NCBI GenBank assembly: GCA_001899255.1
Contig: MKVX01000023.1
Location: 405,660-469,659 of the forward strand
Length of the DNA stretch: 64,000 nt
Direction of reading: 5' to 3'
Source: Rhizobiales bacterium 62-47
GTDB taxonomy: Bacteria; Pseudomonadota; Alphaproteobacteria; Rhizobiales; Xanthobacteraceae
Shown one piece after another: positions 57,788 to 64,000 of the stretch. The notes below the pieces were generated by a model. The model ran no database searches. It was not told the DNA's origin and saw nothing but the letters and a program-made list of their open reading frames with translations. The position numbers were made by a program, and so were the translations under genes. Positions within the stretch are counted from its first letter, which is position 1; each line of letters opens with the position of its first letter.

Positions 57788-58678
57788 TCATTCTCTGAAT
57801 GCACCTGACGAACGCGAGGATCTGAGCACGTCCGTCGAAACGATATGCTTATCGAGCCGTAATTCCTCGTGCGACATACCAAGCGCCAAACCGACGAGCT
57901 GCGGCAGATGGAGAACGGGCATGTCCAGCTTCTTGCCCGCATCCTTCTCGATTTCCTTCTGAAAACCATCAAGCACTGTGTGACAAAGCGGGCACGGCGT
58001 TACCATTGCGCTGGCGCCGCTCGATTTAGCCGACGCGATATGCTGGCCGGTCAACTTGATCGAAATACGTTCGTCGTGGGCAGCGGTGTGAAACCCACAA
58101 CATTCGGTTCGGCCGGTGTAATCCACTGGCTTGCAGCCCAGAAGTTCCGAAAGCTGCTCCAACGACTGATTGTTGCGAGAGTCGATGAAGCCATATTTGC
58201 CGGGTGGCCGGGTGATATGGCAGCCGTAAAACGCCGCGACGGAGAGCCCGTTCAATGGATTTACCACCAGCTTACGCAACCTTTCGGCGCCAATATCCTC
58301 AAACAGCATCCAGAGGAAATGCGTGACGCGGGTCGTGCCCCTGTATTCCAGGCCTTCATCGGCGAGACGCGCATTCACCTGAGCGGCGAGATACTCGTCC
58401 TCCTCGAAGGTGGCATTGGCATCGATCAGGTTCAGCGTGCAGGTGTTGCACACTGTCATCAACGGCAGGCCTTCACGCTCCGCCAGTGCCAGGATGCGGA
58501 CATTGAGCGTTAGAAAGCCGACAGGATCGATCGCCCGAATTTCGCGCGCGCCGGTGCACGTTGCCGATTCCAGCTCGGTCAATTGCAGATCGAGCGCCAC
58601 CGCGACTTTGCGCAAGGCGACATTCAATTCAGCACAAGTGCTTTTGGCCGAACAGCCGGGATAGTACGCAAACTTCAT
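57788..58678 (-). CDS. HdrB/SdhE-like CCG-domain subunit
   Basis: This 296-residue protein has two CCG-type cysteine domains as in heterodisulfide reductase HdrB, GlpC/LutA and the archaeal 'SdhE' subunit. The second domain is complete: C153, C193-C194, C229-x2-C232. The first has C9, C41 and C77-x2-C80, but Thr42 replaces the second Cys of the CC pair. The complete site may hold a non-cubane [4Fe-4S] cluster as in HdrB. No membrane helix is seen. It starts 10 bases after the iron-sulfur gene and completes a three-gene operon with the flavoprotein. It probably passes electrons to quinone or thiols. Confidence 0.88.
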   Translation of the reverse strand: MKFAYYPGCSAKSTCAELNVALRKVAVALDLQLTELESATCTGAREIRAIDPVGFLTLNVRILALAEREGLPLMTVCNTCTLNLIDANATFEEDEYLAAQVNARLADEGLEYRGTTRVTHFLWMLFEDIGAERLRKLVVNPLNGLSVAAFYGCHITRPPGKYGFIDSRNNQSLEQLSELLGCKPVDYTGRTECCGFHTAAHDERISIKLTGQHIASAKSSGASAMVTPCPLCHTVLDGFQKEIEKDAGKKLDMPVLHLPQLVGLALGMSHEELRLDKHIVSTDVLRSSRSSGAFRE

Positions 58679-58688
58679 GATGCGACCT

Positions 58689-59684
58689 TCATTGATCGAG
58701 GATACGAGACGCAGCGCGCGCCGCGCCTTTGTATTTTCCGAATAGAGTTCTGAATGGATTGATTTTGCCGCGGACCAGCAGCCGCAAGGCGCGGCCAATC
58801 TGCAACAGCACCTTGGCGCCCTGAACCCGCAACACCAACTCGCTCGGGTCGATACGTCCGCGCGCGGCGATGATGGCGCGAAATGTCGTCGCATGTCGCG
58901 CAGCATGCGGCACAAGTTCGGCGGTCTTGGCTTTCAAGGGCTCAATGACCCGCGTCACGATTGGAATCTTCGCGGGACATGCTTCCTCGCATTTGTAACA
59001 TGACACGCAATTGAAGATGCCCGCCACTTCTAGCGCCCTCGCGACCTTGGCTGGATCGTTGCGGACATCGAGCGCAGTTTGCGCCAGCTGGACCAACGGC
59101 GCCGGACCGGCGAAATTCGTGAGATCGCCCAGCCCAACAACCGGGCACGCCGAAAAGCACGACATGCAGCTGATGCAATCCAGCGCCTTCGAGGCGTTCT
59201 TCATATCTTTGTGCGACAATGACTCTGGAAATCCGGGATAGTCGCACGGCCGTTCCAGCCACGGCTCGAATTTAGCGACACGCGCCTCATACGGCGTCCG
59301 ATCGACCACCAGATCGCGTATAACCGGTAGATTCCGTAATGGTTCGATGGTCATGTCGGGCTCGACGCTTTCCCAACACGCCAACACTTCCCGTCCGTTC
59401 ATGCGGACAGCGCACGTCCCGCACATCTTCGATCCGCAGAACCATCGATAGGCCAGATCGGCAGCGAAATGCTCCGCAACGTAGTTGAGCGCATCGAGAA
59501 CGCGCATCGACTGATCATAGGGGACGACAAAACTTTCAAGACCGGATTTGTTCGCGTCATCCGGATCGTGTCTCCGCACGCGGATACGCACCGGATCGCC
59601 CTGCTGCAGCCGCGTGTTTCGCGCCAGCAATCCATCTGAATTTTCGGCTTTGCCGATACTTCGCGCGTCGATCTGCACGTTCAT
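58689..59684 (-). CDS. Succinate dehydrogenase/fumarate reductase-like iron-sulfur subunit
   Basis: This 331-residue SdhB-like protein has an N-terminal 2Fe-2S domain (C83-x4-C88-x2-C91, then C103) and a C-terminal domain with two full ferredoxin motifs, C170-x2-C173-x2-C176-x3-C180 and C226-x2-C229-x2-C232-x3-C236. Ordinary SdhB lacks one cysteine in the last motif and has a 3Fe-4S cluster; this one keeps all four, as in TfrB and HdrC. It is about 80 residues longer than usual SdhB, with a basic C-terminal tail. It sits between its flavoprotein and HdrB-like partners. Confidence 0.9.
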   Translation of the reverse strand: MNVQIDARSIGKAENSDGLLARNTRLQQGDPVRIRVRRHDPDDANKSGLESFVVPYDQSMRVLDALNYVAEHFAADLAYRWFCGSKMCGTCAVRMNGREVLACWESVEPDMTIEPLRNLPVIRDLVVDRTPYEARVAKFEPWLERPCDYPGFPESLSHKDMKNASKALDCISCMSCFSACPVVGLGDLTNFAGPAPLVQLAQTALDVRNDPAKVARALEVAGIFNCVSCYKCEEACPAKIPIVTRVIEPLKAKTAELVPHAARHATTFRAIIAARGRIDPSELVLRVQGAKVLLQIGRALRLLVRGKINPFRTLFGKYKGAARAASRILDQ

Positions 59685-59721
59685 TGCGCGGTCTCAGCTA
59701 TCAGGAACATTCGGTGCACCT

Positions 59722-61437
59722 TCACCACGGCACCGACATGTTGTTACGGCGCGCGAAACCCGGCTGGAAGAACGGCAGTTCATAGGGGGACTGCTCAAAG
59801 CGAAATCCGTTATCGGTCTTGACCATGATGTTCGCCGCCAGCCAGTTTTCGTTGTCGGTGTCGGGAAAATCCGTTCGCATAAAGGGGCCGCGACTCTCGC
59901 GTCGCTCGATCGAAGAATGAACGATCAGCTCCGCGGCATCGATCATGTTATGAACGTCGATGACGTCCAGCCATTCGTAATTCGCAACCCGCGTCCGGTT
60001 CCTGATCTTCATGTTCGGAAGAACCGACGTGCGCAACCGTTCGAAATCGTCAAGCGCACTGGTCAGGCTGGCGTGGCTTTTTTCGATTCCTGCCTTCTCC
60101 CACATGATGCGGCGGATTTGTTCCTTGACGACAACCGGCGTGAAGCCGTCGCCGGGCGTTGCCAACATGGCTTCGATGCGCCGCCGCTCGAGTTCGACCT
60201 CAGCTTCGGACAATGTGCCGCGTTCGAGTTGCCCGATATCCGCGGCGATGCCATCCGCAACCGTCTTGCCGTCGAACGTCACCAGCGCAATCAGGCCATT
60301 GCTGTGGCCGCTCACGCCACCCGCAACATAGAGCCCGGGGACCGATGAGCGCATGTTGGAATTATCGACCAGAATGCCGCCCTGCCGATAGTGCGCAGTC
60401 ACCGCCGTTTCGAGCGGTCCGTCGCGGGGGTCGCGACCGAGCTGATAGAACGGCTTGCCATAGGTGGTATAGGCATCGATCTCCTTGGGATCGAGATGAT
60501 CGAAACCGGCGTAATAGCCCCCGTCGTAGCGCGCCTTGCCGGCGTGCACCTGCTTGACCAGTGCCTTGAGCTGAACAGTGTACGGCCCGAACGCCATCGG
60601 ATCGTCAACCTGCTGATTGAAGAATTCCTCGCCCGCCGAATTGACCATGCGCGCCGAATGCTCGGAACCGAGCACGGGATTTGGATAAATCTGGATACGC
60701 TGCCAGGTCGGCGGATGCGCGACATCGTTGGTGTGCCACCACTGCATCTCGAGATTGACCAGGCTGGCCCCCACCCGCCACGCCATCGCGATGCCATCGC
60801 CCGACATTTCGCGCGTTCCGGTCGACCGCGCATGCAAGCGATCCGAATAGCCGGTCGCAAGAACGACTGCCCGCCCGAGCACCACGGAATATTCCCCGGT
60901 CATGCAGTTAACCGTGAACACTCCGCATACGCTTCCATCGGGGCGACGGAGCAAGGACGTCACCACCGTCTCCTCGAGCCTGCGGATGCCGGCCTTCATC
61001 ACCTGCTTGCGACGCAAATCCATGAACGGCACGCCGGAATTGCCCTGCGTGTTGGCTGCGACGCTTCTGATCTTGCCGGGATTAGTCACCACGTTGCCGT
61101 CGTCATCGCGACGGAAATAGAGGCCGGCTTCCTCGAGCTCGGGATAATAGACGTTCTCTATCCATTGCCCACATCGCTTGGCCCAATTCTGGTCGATCAG
61201 AAACTGGTTGTGGTACTTGATCAGAAATTCCGCTGTATTGCTGCCCTGCTCCGGCGTATTGCCGAGCAAGCCGCCGCCGATCACGAGATTGCCAGCGAAC
61301 AGCGAGGCGCCGCTTTTGCCGACCAGCCCCTTGCAGACGATAACGGCTTCGATTTTCTTTTTCGCCAGTTGAAGGGCGGCATAGCAGCCGGCTGCACCGC
61401 CTCCGACCACGACGACATCGGTTGTGATGACCTGCAT
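59722..61437 (-). CDS. Fumarate reductase/succinate dehydrogenase-like flavoprotein subunit
   Basis: This 571-residue flavoprotein has an N-terminal FAD motif GGGAAG at 12-17, GKSGASLFAGN where the family binds FAD covalently or tightly, the middle TGTREMSGDGIAMAWRVGA segment, and C-terminal GLYVAGGVSGHSNGL. It shares its fold with SdhA/FrdA, TfrA and AprA. The substrate-pocket residues differ enough from SdhA that succinate or fumarate cannot be assumed. It heads a three-gene operon and diverges from a LysR gene. Likely role: oxidation or reduction of a dicarboxylate or related acid, with electrons passing through the two cluster subunits. Confidence 0.88.
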   Translation of the reverse strand: MQVITTDVVVVGGGAAGCYAALQLAKKKIEAVIVCKGLVGKSGASLFAGNLVIGGGLLGNTPEQGSNTAEFLIKYHNQFLIDQNWAKRCGQWIENVYYPELEEAGLYFRRDDDGNVVTNPGKIRSVAANTQGNSGVPFMDLRRKQVMKAGIRRLEETVVTSLLRRPDGSVCGVFTVNCMTGEYSVVLGRAVVLATGYSDRLHARSTGTREMSGDGIAMAWRVGASLVNLEMQWWHTNDVAHPPTWQRIQIYPNPVLGSEHSARMVNSAGEEFFNQQVDDPMAFGPYTVQLKALVKQVHAGKARYDGGYYAGFDHLDPKEIDAYTTYGKPFYQLGRDPRDGPLETAVTAHYRQGGILVDNSNMRSSVPGLYVAGGVSGHSNGLIALVTFDGKTVADGIAADIGQLERGTLSEAEVELERRRIEAMLATPGDGFTPVVVKEQIRRIMWEKAGIEKSHASLTSALDDFERLRTSVLPNMKIRNRTRVANYEWLDVIDVHNMIDAAELIVHSSIERRESRGPFMRTDFPDTDNENWLAANIMVKTDNGFRFEQSPYELPFFQPGFARRNNMSVPW

Positions 61438-61724
61438 GGATCACGTCTCTTGCCGCGGCTGCGCGGTGTATCCCTATTGCCCCGGCCTCACACTGCCGAC
61501 TGAAGCGGCGGATCAGAATGTGAAACCCCGCAAAAAGTAGTGCGCCGGGACCGTCACCGCATTACGCGTTTTTGCACCCGCCAGTGCTTCCCTGCAGCCA
61601 GCCGTGCTCGCCTTTGCCTTTGAAAGCAGCCATCAAACCGCGGCATTTGACGCAGCTGACGGGCTCGCGGCAATATTGGCGTCAAGTTGGGCATGTTGCG
61701 CCGCAGGCGGCGCTGGAGTGAACG

Positions 61725-62678
61725 ATGTCGAAGTTGGATAGGTTGGCATGGGACGACCTACGGGTCGTCCTCGAAGTTGCCCGGCAGGGCAGCATTTATG
61801 CCGCCGCTAAAATTCTCAAAGTCGATCATTCCACGATCACCCGGCGCGTCGCCCAGGTCGAACTGATCCTCGAACAGCGGTTATTTGACCGATCCAATCG
61901 CGGCATTCGCGCCCGCCCGGAAATCGAGCACCTTCTCGAACATATCCGCCAGATGGAAGTCCACGCCGCAGCCCTGAACGAGGAGTTGGGGCGAACCATC
62001 GGAACGCAAACGCGAACCATCCGCGTCGCCACGATGGAGGGGCTGGCAAGCGGTTATCTCGCCCGGCGTATCCAGGACATCACGCGGGATGACGCCAGCA
62101 TCCGTATCGAACTGTTTAGCAACCCACATATCGTCGATCTCCTGAAAAAGGAGACCGACATTTTCCTGAGTTTCTTCGATCCATTGATTCCCGGCCTGAT
62201 CAGCCAGCAGATCGGAGAAACCGCGATCTATCTCTATGGATCGAAGCGCTATTGCGCGAATCATGGCTTGCCGACTTCGCGCGCGGAGCTCGAGTCCCAT
62301 CGTTACGTCGGCTACATCCCTGAGATGATTTCGATCGAGTCCGTCAGGTGGCTGGAGCAACTCGTTCCCAATGCCAACCTGGTGTTCTGCAGCAACAGCG
62401 TCATCGCCCAGCGCAACGCCGCGCTCGCCGGCGCCGGATTGGTGGTCCTGCCAACTTTCGTCGGCGAGGAAACCGGCCTGTTTCGCGTCCTGCCGGATCA
62501 AATCCGCAGTCTGCGCCCGGTCTGGATGTCGGTAACGCGCGATCAGCATCTTCTGAAAACCATCAGCCGGTCAGCCAAGGCCATCGCCCGCGTCTTTGCA
62601 GCTGACGACAAATTCCTCCTTGGCGAAAGGTTGACTTTGGAAGATGGCCCCCCTGCCATTCCAGCCGTCACGCCGTAA
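61725..62678 (+). CDS. LysR-family transcriptional regulator
   Basis: This 317-residue regulator has the helix-turn-helix EVARQGSIYAAAKILKVDHSTITRRV at about residues 18-43; HSTITRR replaces the more common QPAVS recognition helix and is typical of a distinct LysR branch. GGAG precedes the ATG. It diverges from the flavoprotein operon across a 287-base spacer, in which I saw no convincing operator, and converges on a binding-protein gene. It probably controls the oxidoreductase operon. Confidence 0.92.
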   Translation: MSKLDRLAWDDLRVVLEVARQGSIYAAAKILKVDHSTITRRVAQVELILEQRLFDRSNRGIRARPEIEHLLEHIRQMEVHAAALNEELGRTIGTQTRTIRVATMEGLASGYLARRIQDITRDDASIRIELFSNPHIVDLLKKETDIFLSFFDPLIPGLISQQIGETAIYLYGSKRYCANHGLPTSRAELESHRYVGYIPEMISIESVRWLEQLVPNANLVFCSNSVIAQRNAALAGAGLVVLPTFVGEETGLFRVLPDQIRSLRPVWMSVTRDQHLLKTISRSAKAIARVFAADDKFLLGERLTLEDGPPAIPAVTP

Positions 62679-62685
62679 GCGCACG

Positions 62686-62721
62686 GGCGGGCAATCAGCA
62701 TTCGCCGATCGATTGCCCGCC
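62686..62721. terminator. Bidirectional terminator hairpin
   Basis: GGCGGGCAATC at 62686-62696 pairs perfectly with GATTGCCCGCC at 62711-62721. It fills the 57-base gap between the convergent LysR and binding-protein genes. There is no strong T-run. Confidence 0.65.
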
Positions 62722-62735
62722 ACGAGCAGCACTCG

Positions 62736-64000
62736 TCACACCGGCATCGTCGATAGATTGTGACGGACCGGCATGTTCTTCAGAAGGTCTTCCTTCGGAA
62801 TGCGCTTCTGCAACGCCAGTTTTCCGTTCGTCACCCGGCTGATGTAACAATCCATGATTCCGACATGGTCTTCCTTGCGGATCATCTTGTCGCCCTGCGG
62901 ATGGCCGAGCGAATTCTTCATCTCCATGCCTTCGAGCGCCTGAATGACGCCTTCCACATCCTTGCGAGTTTTGTAGCCGGCCTTTTCGATTGCCTGCTTG
63001 AGCGCAAACAAATCCTCCCAGGCCTGCCAGCAATGGCTCTTGTCCATCACCGCCTGCCCGCCGATCTGACGCGCATCGACGTCGTCGATATTGAGCCGCT
63101 TGTTGAACTCCTTGTGGTACTCGTCATTCTTGGACGACAGCATGCGCGGGAAATTCTCGAAGAAGTAAACACCTTCAGCAGCACCCTGAATGTCATCGGG
63201 CGCGATCGATTCAATGCTCGCCGATGACGAAAACATCTTCATCTTCTTGTCGAGACCCATGCTCTTCGCTTGGGTATAGAAACCAAGCGACAGCGAGCCG
63301 ATGAAGGCCGGCAACAAAACCTCGGTATCGGCGGAAATCTGCGCCAGATAGGGCACGAAATCCTTGGTATCCAACGGGACGGCGATGCTGTTGATGATCT
63401 TGCCGCCGGCCTTCTCGATGAAGGCTCGCGATTCCTGGTTGGTGCTCTGGCCCCAGGCATAATCGGCATAAATGATCGACCAGACCTTGCCGAAGTTCTC
63501 GACACACCACGGCATGCTTGCGGCGGCGATCGAATAGGTATCGGTGCCAGTACGGAACGAATAGCGCGTGCCTTTCGACCCCGTTGCTTCGGTCGCTTCA
63601 CCGGTCGAGAAGTAGATCGTTTTCAGCTCCGATGCGATCGGGATCGCCGCAAGCATCACTCCGGAGTGCACCGAACCGATGACGAACTCGGCGTTGGCAC
63701 GTTGGATCAGGTTTCTGAGCTTGCGCGCGCCGCTTGCGGGATTGGACTCGGTATCTTCCGTTGCAAGCTCGACCTTGCGTCCGGCGATACCGCCACCCTG
63801 ATTGATGATATCGACAGCCGCGCGCGCCGCCTTGTCATGCCACACGCCCCACGAGGAAATCACGCCCGTCATGTCGCAATGGTGCCCGATGACAAGCGGT
63901 TTGGATGTTTGCGCAAAGGCGTCCTTCATGATCCTCAGATTGGCGGTACCTGCCGCCGCACCGCCGGCAAGCGCACATTCGAGAAAGCTGCGGCGCGAAA
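62736..64000 (-). CDS. Liv-type ABC substrate-binding protein, N-terminus cut by window edge
   Basis: At least 421 residues of a periplasmic binding protein are encoded, continuing past the right end. The reading frame stays open from 63929 to 64000 and there encodes SRRSFLECALAGGAAAG, a twin-arginine signal; the Met at 63929 is therefore internal and the true start is beyond the window. Lobe one begins LVIGHHCDMTGVISSWG, with GGGIAGRKVELATEDTESNP typical of the urea/amide/short-chain amide branch (UrtA, AmiC/FmdD-like). Linkage to the LysR and three-subunit oxidoreductase genes suggests it may bring in that enzyme's substrate. Confidence 0.9.
   Translation of the reverse strand, partial: SRRSFLECALAGGAAAGTANLRIMKDAFAQTSKPLVIGHHCDMTGVISSWGVWHDKAARAAVDIINQGGGIAGRKVELATEDTESNPASGARKLRNLIQRANAEFVIGSVHSGVMLAAIPIASELKTIYFSTGEATEATGSKGTRYSFRTGTDTYSIAAASMPWCVENFGKVWSIIYADYAWGQSTNQESRAFIEKAGGKIINSIAVPLDTKDFVPYLAQISADTEVLLPAFIGSLSLGFYTQAKSMGLDKKMKMFSSSASIESIAPDDIQGAAEGVYFFENFPRMLSSKNDEYHKEFNKRLNIDDVDARQIGGQAVMDKSHCWQAWEDLFALKQAIEKAGYKTRKDVEGVIQALEGMEMKNSLGHPQGDKMIRKEDHVGIMDCYISRVTNGKLALQKRIPKEDLLKNMPVRHNLSTMPV

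Noticed and set aside
60391-61503. 370-codon plus-strand open frame opposite the flavoprotein gene
   Set aside because: It has no motifs and lies entirely across a well-supported flavoprotein gene.
61530-61575. GCAAAAA ... TTTTTGC inverted repeat in the LysR-flavoprotein spacer
   Set aside because: The arms are only 7 bases and 32 bases apart, likely chance in a region with short A and T runs.

Overview
The window looks like chromosomal DNA of a metabolically versatile alphaproteobacterium, probably of the Hyphomicrobiales/Bradyrhizobiaceae type. The evidence is a red-type (form IC) Calvin-Benson-Bassham operon with cbbX and a divergent cbbR, many branched-chain-amino-acid-type (Liv) ABC transporters, aromatic ring-cleavage genes and an evenly GC-rich composition. 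I assign no species. I recognised no rRNA, tRNA, insertion sequence, phage gene or CRISPR array. Genes are tightly packed, and start/stop overlaps (ATGA, GTGA, TAATG) are common, indicating polycistronic operons.

Region 1 (1-11.3 kb) holds accessory catabolism: a Baeyer-Villiger-type flavin monooxygenase, a thiolase, a GlcD/DLD-like 2-hydroxyacid dehydrogenase, a divergent ThDP-dependent decarboxylase/ligase, and a complete Liv ABC transporter (Tat-exported binding protein, LivH, LivM, LivG, LivF). Region 2 (11.3-14.5 kb) has a LysR regulator divergent from a leaderless binding-protein-fold protein, two strong hairpins, and an orphan Liv-type binding protein.

Region 3 (14.7-25.5 kb) is an unusual catabolic locus. 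One strand carries ligA-ligB-hpaB-DHOD-like-flavin reductase-iclR-cupin. The other carries hyuA-hyuB and a binding protein. The genes predict ring hydroxylation, extradiol cleavage, and ATP-dependent carboxylation or lactam opening of an unidentified substrate, but the usual protocatechuate 4,5-pathway genes ligC, ligI and ligJ are absent. The housekeeping gene tex follows.

Region 4 (28.2-37.5 kb) has a six-gene operon (binding protein, livH, livM, livG, livF, allA) in which a ureidoglycolate lyase is coupled to a transporter. Next come an intradiol dioxygenase, an alpha/beta hydrolase, a MocR-type regulator with a palindromic operator candidate, and a DUF983 membrane protein. Region 5 (37.8-42.3 kb) is a five-gene operon with an AhpD/CMD-like protein, an acyl-CoA-dehydrogenase-fold enzyme and an NrtA/CmpA-type ABC transporter. 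It runs tail to tail into the carbon-fixation genes.

Region 6 (42.3-54.1 kb) is the Calvin cycle operon cbbF-P-T-G-A-L-S-X-E-Y with divergent cbbR. It provides ribulose bisphosphate regeneration, form IC RuBisCO, its AAA+ activase and sugar-phosphate housekeeping. Phosphoglucomutase and an ABC-F ATPase follow. Region 7 (57.8-64 kb) encodes a soluble three-subunit SdhA/SdhB/HdrB-like oxidoreductase (thiol:fumarate-reductase or 'type E' succinate dehydrogenase architecture), a divergent LysR regulator, and a further Tat-exported Liv-type binding protein cut by the right edge.

The overall picture is a mixotroph that fixes CO2 and also scavenges organic acids, aromatics and possibly N-heterocycles or ureides, using several transporter/enzyme cassettes each with a local regulator.
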